Part shown: one piece after another, positions 1 through 5,229 of the stretch
Layout: each line of letters begins with the position of its first letter
How positions within the stretch are numbered: the first letter of the stretch is position 1
NCBI GenBank assembly: GCA_947626215.1
Contig: CANQRJ010000037.1
Coordinates: 1-11,486 of the forward strand
Source of the DNA: an uncultured Bacilli bacterium
GTDB taxonomy: Bacteria; Bacillota_I; Bacilli_A; RF39; UBA660
Length of the DNA stretch: 11,486 bases
Reading direction: 5' to 3'
Translations under genes and position numbers: made by a program
The notes under the pieces: generated by a model
What the model saw: only the letters and a program-made list of their open reading frames with translations
Databases searched by the model: none
What the model was told of the DNA's origin: nothing

Positions 1-116
1 ATATCAAATCCTTCTTTTTTTGCATTTTCTTTTTCTTCTTGAGTAAATTTTCGACCACATTTTTTACAATAATTAGATTTTCGCATATTTCTTTTTTTAC
101 AAGCTACACACTTCAT
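1..116 (-). CDS. Zinc-ribbon protein, N-terminal part (runs off the window)
   Basis: Reading on the minus strand from ATG at 116-114 gives a lysine-rich start, MKCVACKKRNMRKSNYCKKC, followed by GRKFTQEEKENAKKEGFD. The two CxxC pairs (C3/C6 and C17/C20) can bind one zinc ion, as in short zinc ribbons. The start is supported by AAAGGAG about 7 bases upstream and by a good promoter at 142-170. The 3' end lies outside the window, so total length and function are unknown; only the zinc-ribbon fold is supported. The gene diverges from the DUF192 gene. Confidence 0.7.
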   Translation of the reverse strand, partial: MKCVACKKRNMRKSNYCKKCGRKFTQEEKENAKKEGFD

Positions 117-141
117 ATAGATACTCCTTTAAATTTATTTT

Positions 142-170
142 ATTGTACTATGTTTTTTTCTTTTTTTCAA
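142..170 (-). promoter_or_regulatory. Sigma-A type promoter of the zinc-ribbon gene
   Basis: On the minus strand, TTGAAA (165-170) is followed after 17 bases by TACAAT (142-147), about 25 bases before the ATG. It lies back to back with the promoter of the divergent DUF192 gene, so the two may compete for polymerase. Confidence 0.6.
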
Positions 171-182
171 TTTCTTTTTTAT

Positions 183-190
183 GGTAAAAT
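183..190 (+). promoter_or_regulatory. Extended -10 promoter of the DUF192 gene
   Basis: TGG followed by TAAAAT (185-190) is an extended -10 element. The -35 region is only a T-rich run and is weak. The element is about 47 bases before the start codon, with an AAGGAG ribosome binding site in between. Confidence 0.45.
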
Positions 191-237
191 GAATAATAAG
201 AAATTTGTTATCATAATATGTAAAAAGGAGACTAACT

Positions 238-564
238 ATGAAACTAAAATTAAACAATAAAACAATAGACATTGTAGTCGCTAAGGACTTTTCTACAAGA
301 CTTATGGGTCTTATGGGAAAAAAGGACATTCATTATGGGATGCTTTTCCCAAATTGTAATGGAATTCATACGTACTTTATGAAAGAAGAAATTGATGTGA
401 TTGCCTTAAACGAAGAAAACCAAGTCATTTATATTTATCGAAATGTTCCCAAAAATAAAATCATTAAAATTAGTGAAAGTCCTAAAAAAACTAGCATTTT
501 AGAACTCCCTAAAAATGCTAGTGAAAAACTTTACATAGGTTCTATTTTAAAGTTTGAGGATTAA
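238..564 (+). CDS. DUF192 family protein
   Basis: This 108-residue protein carries the DUF192 signature: an RLMGLMGKK block (residues 21-29), GMLFP (34-38), then a TYFMKEEIDV segment (45-54), which corresponds to the family's usual F.M.....D. The family is a small compact beta-rich fold of unknown function; members are often exported in other bacteria, but no signal peptide is present here, so a cytoplasmic location is inferred. AAAAGGAG lies 7 bases before ATG 238. The last 23 bases overlap the end of the convergent gene at 542-1147. An inverted repeat inside its 3' coding region (490-522) looks like the terminator of that opposite gene. A weak GAGGA/TCCTT hairpin with four or five Ts just after the stop may end this transcript. 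Confidence 0.85.
   Translation: MKLKLNNKTIDIVVAKDFSTRLMGLMGKKDIHYGMLFPNCNGIHTYFMKEEIDVIALNEENQVIYIYRNVPKNKIIKISESPKKTSILELPKNASEKLYIGSILKFED
484..522 (-). terminator. Intrinsic terminator of the obg-side transcript, located inside the DUF192 gene
   Basis: On the minus strand an 11-base arm ACTAGCATTTT (522-512) pairs perfectly with AAAATGCTAGT (500-490) across an 11-base spacer, and six more Ts follow (489-484). It sits 19 bases past the stop of the minus-strand gene ending at 542. On the plus strand the same bases are DUF192 codons and have no U-tract after them, so it should work only in the minus direction. Confidence 0.8.
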
Positions 565-1147
565 GTCCTTTTTGCTTTAATTCTAAAATACATCCATATG
601 GCAATGTATTTTTTTGTACCTTTTTTTCTTGAACCATTTTTTGATATTCTTGATAATCCAAGTGATTCTTTAAACATTCTTTATTAATCTCACCCATAGA
701 ATCAAAGTATTCTTTTGGAATATATTCTTCAAAATATTGTCGAAGTAAACTCCAAAAACTCATGTGAGGATAATCCATTTTTTGATAAATTTTTAAAAAA
801 TTTTTATTTTGTTTTAAACTCAATAAAGTATCTAAAAATAAATGAATTTCACGATTCATAATGATATGAAATTGATACACTTTTTGATTTAATAACGCAT
901 TATACCGAAGACACTCTAAATCATTTTGAACATCTGGTTCTTCTAAAAAGCAAAACTGTTTCACTTCACTCACAAACTCTTTTAAGGTAAAAATAAAATA
1001 ATGAAGTTGATTTTCTCTTTTTAATAATTTTTGAGCAACGACAAGTTCTTCAAAGGTACTTGCATTTTCTCTTTCTTGTTTGATATTTTGATATTCTAGT
1101 GTAAGGGCACTAAGCCAATCCTCTAGTTTCTGTATTTTTTCTTCCAT
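542..1147 (-). CDS. Unknown helical protein downstream of obg
   Basis: I do not recognise this gene. From ATG 1147 it encodes 201 residues, rich in Lys, Glu, Gln and Leu. The first ~55 residues look like a helical or coiled-coil segment (MEEKIQKLEDWLSALTLEYQ onward), followed by mixed helical, aromatic-rich sequence. There is no signal peptide or membrane segment, so it is probably cytoplasmic. An in-frame ATG at 1165 would overlap obg, but ATG 1147 lies 5 bases after the obg stop with AAGGA 9 bases upstream, so I prefer it. The near-contact with obg implies co-transcription and translational coupling. It ends at TAG 542 and overlaps DUF192 tail to tail. Confidence 0.75.
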   Translation of the reverse strand: MEEKIQKLEDWLSALTLEYQNIKQERENASTFEELVVAQKLLKRENQLHYFIFTLKEFVSEVKQFCFLEEPDVQNDLECLRYNALLNQKVYQFHIIMNREIHLFLDTLLSLKQNKNFLKIYQKMDYPHMSFWSLLRQYFEEYIPKEYFDSMGEINKECLKNHLDYQEYQKMVQEKKVQKNTLPYGCILELKQKGLNPQTLK

Positions 1148-1152
1148 TGATA

Positions 1153-2421
1153 TTAATCCTTCCATTCAAATATATAGTCCAATATCGCAACTTCGTCTCC
1201 CTTTTTAGCCCCTAATCGTTCGAGTTCTTCATCAATACCCATGTTTTTTAAAATCCTTGCAAATCTTTCAACAGATTCCTCTTCTGTAAATCTTGTCATT
1301 GCAAATAATTTTTCAATTTCTTTTCCTTTTAATACCCATAAATCATTTTCTTTTGTAATTGTATATGGTTTTTCTTTTTGAAATTGATAAACGACTTCAT
1401 CTTCTTCTTTTTGAATAAAATCTTCTTTTGGAGTATTTTCTAAAATTTCTTCTAAACGATTCATGAATTCATCTAAACCTGTTTTATTTAAAGCACTGAT
1501 GGAAATTACTTCTTTTTCTGGGTATTTTTCTAAAAATTGTTTTAAGTTTTCTTCAAATCCTTCTACATCCATTTTATTGGCCACGATAATTTCTTTTTTC
1601 TGAGCCAACCTTTCATCATAAGCATTAATTTCTTTTCGAATGACTTCGTAATCATGAATAGGATTTCTTCCTTCTGTTCCTGCCATATCAATTACATGAG
1701 CCAAAACTCTTGTACGAGATGCGTGTCTTAGAAACTGTAATCCAAGCCCAACCCCGCTAGAGGCACCTTCAATAAGTCCTGGTAAATCGGCTAAAATAAA
1801 ACTTTTTTTATTTTTTAATTCGACTACACCCAAATTAGGACTCAAAGTTGTAAAATGATAACTTGCAATCTTAGGATTCGAACGGGTGACCGCATCCAAA
1901 ATCGTACTTTTTCCAACACTAGGCATTCCAATTAATCCAACATCGGCAAGAAGTCTTAGTTCAAGACGAACAAATCTTTCTTCTCCAGGACACCCTAACT
2001 CCGAAAAATGAGGAGCCGGTTTCTCATGAGTAGCAAAAGCAAAATTTCCTCTACCTCCTCTTCCTCCATGGGCGGCTACAAAAGAGTCCCCTACATGAAC
2101 TAAATCGGCAAGAACCTCTCCATTATCATCATCATAAATCACAGTCCCCAAAGGAACTTTAATTACAAAATCTTCGGCATTTTTACCACGGCAATTTTTC
2201 CCTTTTCCGTTACTTCCCTTCTCGGCTTTGATAATTTTATGATATTTTAAATCAATTAAAGTATTGAGTCCTTCTTCGACTTCAAAAACAATATCTCCAC
2301 CTTTTCCTCCAGAGCCCCCATCAGGTCCTCCCATAGGAACATATTTTTCACGACGAAAAGAAGTGCAACCATCTCCACCTTTTCCTGCAATTAATTTCAT
2401 TTTTACTTCATCTAGGAACAT
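1153..2421 (-). CDS. obg: GTPase Obg (ribosome assembly / stress GTPase)
   Basis: This 422-residue GTPase binds the 50S subunit late in assembly; in B. subtilis it also links nucleotide state to stress and sporulation. All three domains are visible. The glycine-rich Obg fold covers residues 1-158 (MFLDEVKMKL, GPDGGSGGKGGD). The G domain follows, with P-loop GMPSVGKS (165-172), TT switch I (191-192), DLPG (212-215), NKMD (282-285) and SAL (309-311). A C-terminal OCT-type domain spans roughly 340-422. The start is ATG 2421, which has GGGAG 7-8 bases upstream and matches the family N-terminus; an upstream in-frame start at 2472 would add an unrelated Phe-rich stretch. It is followed after 5 bases by an unknown gene. 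Confidence 0.97.
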   Translation of the reverse strand: MFLDEVKMKLIAGKGGDGCTSFRREKYVPMGGPDGGSGGKGGDIVFEVEEGLNTLIDLKYHKIIKAEKGSNGKGKNCRGKNAEDFVIKVPLGTVIYDDDNGEVLADLVHVGDSFVAAHGGRGGRGNFAFATHEKPAPHFSELGCPGEERFVRLELRLLADVGLIGMPSVGKSTILDAVTRSNPKIASYHFTTLSPNLGVVELKNKKSFILADLPGLIEGASSGVGLGLQFLRHASRTRVLAHVIDMAGTEGRNPIHDYEVIRKEINAYDERLAQKKEIIVANKMDVEGFEENLKQFLEKYPEKEVISISALNKTGLDEFMNRLEEILENTPKEDFIQKEEDEVVYQFQKEKPYTITKENDLWVLKGKEIEKLFAMTRFTEEESVERFARILKNMGIDEELERLGAKKGDEVAILDYIFEWKD

Positions 2422-2443
2422 CGTATCACTCCCAAACATCTTT

Positions 2444-2472
2444 ATTTTAACTAAGAAGAAGAAAAAAAGCAA
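2444..2472 (-). promoter_or_regulatory. Candidate promoter of obg
   Basis: TTGCTT (2467-2472) and TAAAAT (2444-2449) on the minus strand are separated by 17 bases, giving a very short leader before ATG 2421. The -35 box overlaps a weak terminator-like hairpin (2462-2486), so obg may be fed both by read-through and by its own promoter. Confidence 0.45.
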
Positions 2473-2486
2473 GACAGAAATCCTTG
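2462..2486 (-). terminator. Weak terminator-like hairpin between the membrane protein and obg
   Basis: On the minus strand CAAGG pairs with TCTTG (one G-U pair) across a 7-base loop (2486-2470), then C and seven Ts. The stem is only 5 pairs, so termination is probably partial. In the plus direction the same stem is followed by six Ts. Confidence 0.3.
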
Positions 2487-2501
2487 TTTTTTACTTCCCA
2501 A

Positions 2502-3197
2502 TTATTTATTTTTAGATTGAAATAAGGTCACCGCGATTAAAATAAATACCACCACGACTAAACCTATGATAATAAAATTCACACTTTGAGGATTATTGAC
2601 GGCATCATTCACAATAGCCGCGGTTAAAAAATAGTCCGAACAATGCTCGATTTGAAATTCGACATAGCCATTTTTCACTTCTACATCCTTCATAATATAT
2701 TCAATTTCATCTTTTTCAGGATTAAAATAATACAAATATAAATGCTCTTGGTCACGGAACTTTTTAGAAACATTAATTCGAACCGTTGTTTTTAAAGGCA
2801 AGGCCCCATGATAATCAAAAGAAACAATTAATTTTTTTTGATCTACTCGTTCATTAATTTCTTCGGCACCCTTCGTATTTGAATCAAGAGACAACCTTAA
2901 ATCTTCTGTAATATATAAACTTTCTTCTACAGAAATATTTTTATTTTTATCTTTTTCAAATTGCCAGGAATAAGTTAAATCTCGTTCATAATCTTCGACA
3001 TTATAGTAATAGTAATCTTTCGTTTCTGTTTTTGTAATTTTAGTTTGAGGATTATGAAATGCAAGCTCTTCATCCAGAACCGGTTCATTTTTGTTTGTTT
3101 TAGAAACCAGAACTTGATTCGAAAAAAAAGAAGTAACAGACACACATAAAAGAACAAAGAAAACACTTAACAAAACCATTTTTCGATTTTCTTTCAT
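2502..3197 (-). CDS. Membrane-anchored extracytoplasmic protein of unknown function
   Basis: This 231-residue protein has a hydrophobic N-terminal segment (about residues 8-24, signal peptide or anchor) and a C-terminal membrane helix (about 207-226, IIIGLVVVVFILIAV) ending in a short basic tail. The region between should lie outside the membrane. It contains a Tyr-rich patch (YYYYNVEDYERD) and a beta-rich part ending VEFQIEHCSDYFLTAA. That end resembles the ...F..(D)HFS.Y... strand found at the end of beta domains in many Gram-positive surface proteins, a resemblance by eye only. AAAGGAG lies 9 bases before ATG 3197, and the CPBP gene ends 27 bases upstream, suggesting one operon. In B. subtilis this slot before obg holds spo0B; this protein is not Spo0B-like. 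Function unknown. Confidence 0.8.
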   Translation of the reverse strand: MKENRKMVLLSVFFVLLCVSVTSFFSNQVLVSKTNKNEPVLDEELAFHNPQTKITKTETKDYYYYNVEDYERDLTYSWQFEKDKNKNISVEESLYITEDLRLSLDSNTKGAEEINERVDQKKLIVSFDYHGALPLKTTVRINVSKKFRDQEHLYLYYFNPEKDEIEYIMKDVEVKNGYVEFQIEHCSDYFLTAAIVNDAVNNPQSVNFIIIGLVVVVFILIAVTLFQSKNK

Positions 3198-3224
3198 AGT
3201 CGTCTACTCCTTTCTAATTCTTTT

Positions 3225-3902
3225 TTATTTTGCAAATAACCCCACTAATAAAATGGTCAAAGGGATTAAATTATATACAAATTTCACAAACATAATCAAA
3301 ATAATATTTCTGTTATTTTTTACATAGATAAAGCTATACAAAATTGCCGGCAAGAAATAAGCAAGCAATTGTAAGATGCCAAAACTTTGTGTCGTAAAAA
3401 TAAAATTCATGGCCGTATAAATAATAGAACTTACAAAAATTAATAAATAATCATTTGAAATACATTTACTTAAAGATTCTCGAAACAAAATTTCTTCGGC
3501 AATACTTCCAAAAATCATCGTTTTAAAAATGGTATACAAAACCGATACAGTGGCCATATTTTGAATAGACATCGTATTTTGGTCTACAGTAGAATTTGGA
3601 AAAAACAACTCCCCAATAAACATTAAAAGAAAGTTTAACAAAAATGTTCCGATTAATCCTAATAAAATCACTTTTCCAATTTTTTTAAAAGAATACTCTT
3701 TTTTAATCGTATCCCAATCACTTTTTAAATCTTTTTGATACAATGCGATAATAAAAATAAGAAAAGCAATATCCATAATCATATGAAAAATAGGATTACT
3801 TTCTAATTTAAGCATCGAAGTGAACAAAGACCCTAAATAGCTACAAATGAAATAAATTAAATAAACACTGACTACTTTTAATAAGGATTTACTTTCTACC
3901 AT
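3225..3902 (-). CDS. CPBP (Abi/CAAX protease) family membrane protein, probably inactive variant
   Basis: This 225-residue protein has about six to eight hydrophobic segments and a clear CPBP motif 1, SIAEEILFRE (EExxxR). The family are intramembrane glutamic/metal-type proteases in some members and bacteriocin-immunity or scaffold proteins in others. The usual motif 2 (FxxxH) position reads YTAMNF, with Asn where His is expected. The usual motif 3 (HxxxN) reads KFVYN, with Lys in place of His. Proteolytic activity is therefore doubtful. The ribosome binding site before ATG 3902 is weak. It is followed 27 bases later by the bitopic membrane protein gene, and preceded by the Trp-rich peptide unit, whose terminator separates the two. 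Confidence 0.8.
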   Translation of the reverse strand: MVESKSLLKVVSVYLIYFICSYLGSLFTSMLKLESNPIFHMIMDIAFLIFIIALYQKDLKSDWDTIKKEYSFKKIGKVILLGLIGTFLLNFLLMFIGELFFPNSTVDQNTMSIQNMATVSVLYTIFKTMIFGSIAEEILFRESLSKCISNDYLLIFVSSIIYTAMNFIFTTQSFGILQLLAYFLPAILYSFIYVKNNRNIILIMFVKFVYNLIPLTILLVGLFAK

Positions 3903-3925
3903 ATAATCAACTACTTTCTATTTCT

Positions 3926-3934
3926 ATTTTATCA
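3926..3934 (-). promoter_or_regulatory. Extended -10 promoter of the CPBP gene, with inverted repeat
   Basis: TGA followed by TAAAAT (3926-3931) on the minus strand is an extended -10 with no clear -35. It lies within an inverted repeat, TTTCTAT (3940-3934) and ATAGAAA (3927-3921), that could be an operator or a leader hairpin. Three phased A-tracts lie 40-75 bases upstream. Confidence 0.4.
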
Positions 3935-3968
3935 TAGAAATAAGAAGGAGATGGGGAAAAAAACAGAA

Positions 3969-4001
3969 TTGACAAAAAATTGACAAAAAATTGACAAAAA
4001 A
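3969..4001. repeat. Three tandem 11-bp repeats with phased A-tracts
   Basis: The unit TTGACAAAAAA occurs three times without a gap (3969-3979, 3980-3990, 3991-4001). The A-tracts recur every 11 bp, close to one helical turn, which predicts intrinsic DNA curvature. On the minus strand the first run also supplies the U-tract of the terminator at 3996-4024. Confidence 0.85.
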
Positions 4002-4024
4002 AGAAACGTCAAAAAAGCGTTTCT
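3996..4024 (-). terminator. Intrinsic terminator of the Trp-rich peptide unit
   Basis: On the minus strand AGAAACG (4024-4018) pairs with CGTTTCT (4008-4002) across a 9-base loop, followed by six Ts (4001-3996). It lies 12 bases after the stop codon of the nonapeptide. Confidence 0.75.
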
Positions 4025-4036
4025 ATTAAATTCCGA

Positions 4037-4066
4037 TTAGCGGAAAATCCACCATAACCACCACAT
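4037..4066 (-). CDS. Trp-rich nonapeptide MWWLWWIFR
   Basis: ATG TGG TGG TTA TGG TGG ATT TTC CGC TAA encodes nine residues, four of them tryptophan. Evidence for translation is the strong AAGGAGG (4083-4077) 10 bases before ATG; its GGAGGT is displayed in the loop of a small GGAA/TTCC hairpin (4085-4072). The unit has its own promoter (4114-4142) and its own terminator (3996-4024). The upstream rpmA gene ends in a separate terminator, so the peptide appears to be the only product of a transcript of about 110 bases. I do not recognise the peptide. Possible roles are a membrane-active or signalling peptide, a leader peptide that senses Trp-tRNA for attenuation into the CPBP gene, or an RNA whose ORF is incidental. 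An RNA hairpin TTCCG/CGGAA (4045-4031) overlaps the stop codon. Confidence 0.6.
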   Translation of the reverse strand: MWWLWWIFR

Positions 4067-4113
4067 AATATGGAAACCTCCTTCCCTTTTTATTCTATTT
4101 CTATTACAAGTAT

Positions 4114-4142
4114 ATGATAACACAGTTTTTTATAGAAAACAA
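4114..4142 (-). promoter_or_regulatory. Promoter of the Trp-rich peptide unit
   Basis: On the minus strand TTGTTT (4142-4137) and TATCAT (4119-4114) are 17 bases apart, and TGT directly precedes the -10 box, making it an extended -10. Transcription should start near 4107, giving a leader of about 40 bases. AATAGAAATAGAA (4105-4093) near the start site recurs at the CPBP promoter. Confidence 0.55.
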
Positions 4143-4165
4143 GTTTGCAAATGATTGACATAATT

Positions 4166-4197
4166 AAAAAAAAGTGTCTACGCAATCTCGTAAACAC
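4166..4197 (-). terminator. Terminator of rplU-prp-rpmA, overlapping the rpmA stop codon
   Basis: On the minus strand GTGTTTACG (4197-4189) pairs with CGTAGACAC (4182-4174), nine pairs with one G-U, loop of 6, then eight Ts (4173-4166). The stem includes the last six codons of rpmA and its TAG stop, so the end of the gene doubles as the terminator. Confidence 0.85.
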
Positions 4198-4465
4198 TAA
4201 CCTTTTTCTTATCTTTTCCAAGTCTTTCAAAACGAACCATACCATTTATTTTTGCAAAAAGTGTATGATCTTTTCCCATTCCTACATTAGCTCCAGGGTA
4301 AATTTTAGTTCCTCTTTGACGATATAAAATGCTCCCTGCTGAAACGATAGAACCATCTGCAGCTTTTGCACCTAATCTACGTCCGGCCGAATCACGACCA
4401 TTTTTTGTAGAACCTTGGGCTTTAACATGGGCAAAACGTTGAAGATTAAAAACCATTAATGTCAT
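4178..4465 (-). CDS. rpmA: 50S ribosomal protein bL27 with Prp-cleavable leader
   Basis: The protein is 95 residues long. It starts with an 11-residue extension, MTLMVFNLQRF, followed by AHVKAQGSTKNGRDSAGRRL, the normal start of mature bL27, whose N-terminal tail reaches the peptidyl transferase centre. The NLQRF|A junction corresponds to the site cut by the protease Prp in Firmicutes (typically LQFF|A). The prp gene lies directly upstream, so cleavage after F11 is expected. AGAGGA 9 bases before ATG 4465 supports the first Met over the in-frame Met4. The stop codon is part of the terminator stem. Confidence 0.97.
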   Translation of the reverse strand: MTLMVFNLQRFAHVKAQGSTKNGRDSAGRRLGAKAADGSIVSAGSILYRQRGTKIYPGANVGMGKDHTLFAKINGMVRFERLGKDKKKVSVYEIA

Positions 4466-4470
4466 TTTAC

Positions 4471-4776
4471 TCAGTCCTCTCTAATTTTAATATTTTTAGG
4501 ATAATCTTTTTCTAATTCTTTTAATAAATCCAACATATTTTCAATTAAAATACGAGTATTCTTATCCCATTTTTGAATCGTTAAAACAAAATCATTTTTA
4601 TCCGTATACGTTACGGCATCCCCATCGAATCTTAAAATTGCATTTACTGTAGTCGTTAAAATACTAGATACTCCCGCGCATACAATATCTTTTCCCGGAT
4701 TTGCAAATTCTGCATGCCCCTCAAAAAGAATTTGTTTGATTTGATTCTTTTCTTTTTTTACAACAATCGTTATCAT
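4471..4776 (-). CDS. prp: Ribosomal-processing cysteine protease Prp
   Basis: This 101-residue protein belongs to the YsxB/Prp family, which removes the N-terminal leader of bL27 in Firmicutes. The catalytic pair is visible: H21 in FEGHAEFA and C33 in KDIVCAGVSSI. It lies between rplU and rpmA, the conserved position. Its ATG (4776-4774) shares a base with the rplU stop (TAATG), and there is no good ribosome binding site, so it is translated by coupling to rplU. It ends in TGA 5 bases before rpmA, whose ribosome binding site lies at its 3' end. Confidence 0.95.
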   Translation of the reverse strand: MITIVVKKEKNQIKQILFEGHAEFANPGKDIVCAGVSSILTTTVNAILRFDGDAVTYTDKNDFVLTIQKWDKNTRILIENMLDLLKELEKDYPKNIKIRED

Positions 4777-5075
4777 TATTTAACAATGCTCTTAATCGTA
4801 ACTTTTGTATAAGGTTGTCTGTGACCTTGTTTTTTACGATATTTTTTCTTTGGATGATATTTAAACACAGTAATTTTCTTTTGTTTTCCTTGTTTTTCTA
4901 CCACACCAACAACTTTAGCACCTTTTACTGTAGGATTTCCTGTAACACCATCTACAAATAAAACTTCATCGAATTCTACTTCACTACCGGCTTCATTAGG
5001 TAATTTTTCTACATAAATAGTACTACCTTCTTGTACATAATATTGTTTGCCACCTGTAACAAAAATTGCTTTCAT
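4776..5075 (-). CDS. rplU: 50S ribosomal protein bL21
   Basis: The protein is 99 residues, close to the usual length of about 100. It shows the bL21 pattern: a start MKAIFVTGGKQYYVQEGSTI, central EVLFVDGVTGNPTVKGAKV, and a basic KYHPKKKYRKKQGHRQPYT segment that contacts 23S rRNA. AAAGGAGGG lies just before ATG 5075. It is the first gene of rplU-prp-rpmA, transcribed from the promoter at 5194-5223 through a leader of about 110 bases. Confidence 0.97.
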   Translation of the reverse strand: MKAIFVTGGKQYYVQEGSTIYVEKLPNEAGSEVEFDEVLFVDGVTGNPTVKGAKVVGVVEKQGKQKKITVFKYHPKKKYRKKQGHRQPYTKVTIKSIVK

Positions 5076-5187
5076 TTTTTCCCTCCTTTATCATTAAGAC
5101 TCGCCAAGATAAGGTAACATTTCGTTTTTCAAAACCTTTCCTGTGCGGTTTCAAATAAAAGCACTTGTTCATGCACTCATTCAAAAC
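5076..5187 (-). promoter_or_regulatory. Long 5' leader of rplU, likely L21 autoregulatory leader
   Basis: About 110 bases separate the predicted transcription start from the rplU ATG, without a coding sequence. The leader contains GTGC...GCAC complementary segments (for example AAGTGC and CCGCAC) able to form hairpins. Position and length fit the ribosomal L21 leader known upstream of rplU in Firmicutes, where L21 is thought to regulate its own mRNA. The assignment rests on context; I did not derive a full structure. Confidence 0.55.
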
Positions 5188-5193
5188 ATCCTC

Positions 5194-5223
5194 ATTCTAT
5201 CAAAAAACACCTTACTTTGTCAA
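5194..5223 (-). promoter_or_regulatory. Strong sigma-A promoter of rplU-prp-rpmA
   Basis: On the minus strand a perfect TTGACA (5223-5218) and TAGAAT (5199-5194) are separated by 18 bases. The box begins 6 bases after the spoIVFB stop codon, so the ribosomal genes are uncoupled from the sporulation pair. Confidence 0.8.
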
Positions 5224-5229
5224 ATAAAA

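Noticed and set aside
2264..2515. Plus-strand open frame rich in Pro and Ser
   Set aside because: It is the complement of the glycine-rich obg N-terminus, has no ribosome binding site and no family resemblance.
3902..4165. T-box riboswitch upstream of the CPBP gene
   Set aside because: The leader is far too short and lacks the T-box sequence and stem I features.
4145..4327. Plus-strand open frame opposite rpmA
   Set aside because: It lies antisense to rpmA and its terminator, has no ribosome binding site, and shows no recognisable protein pattern.
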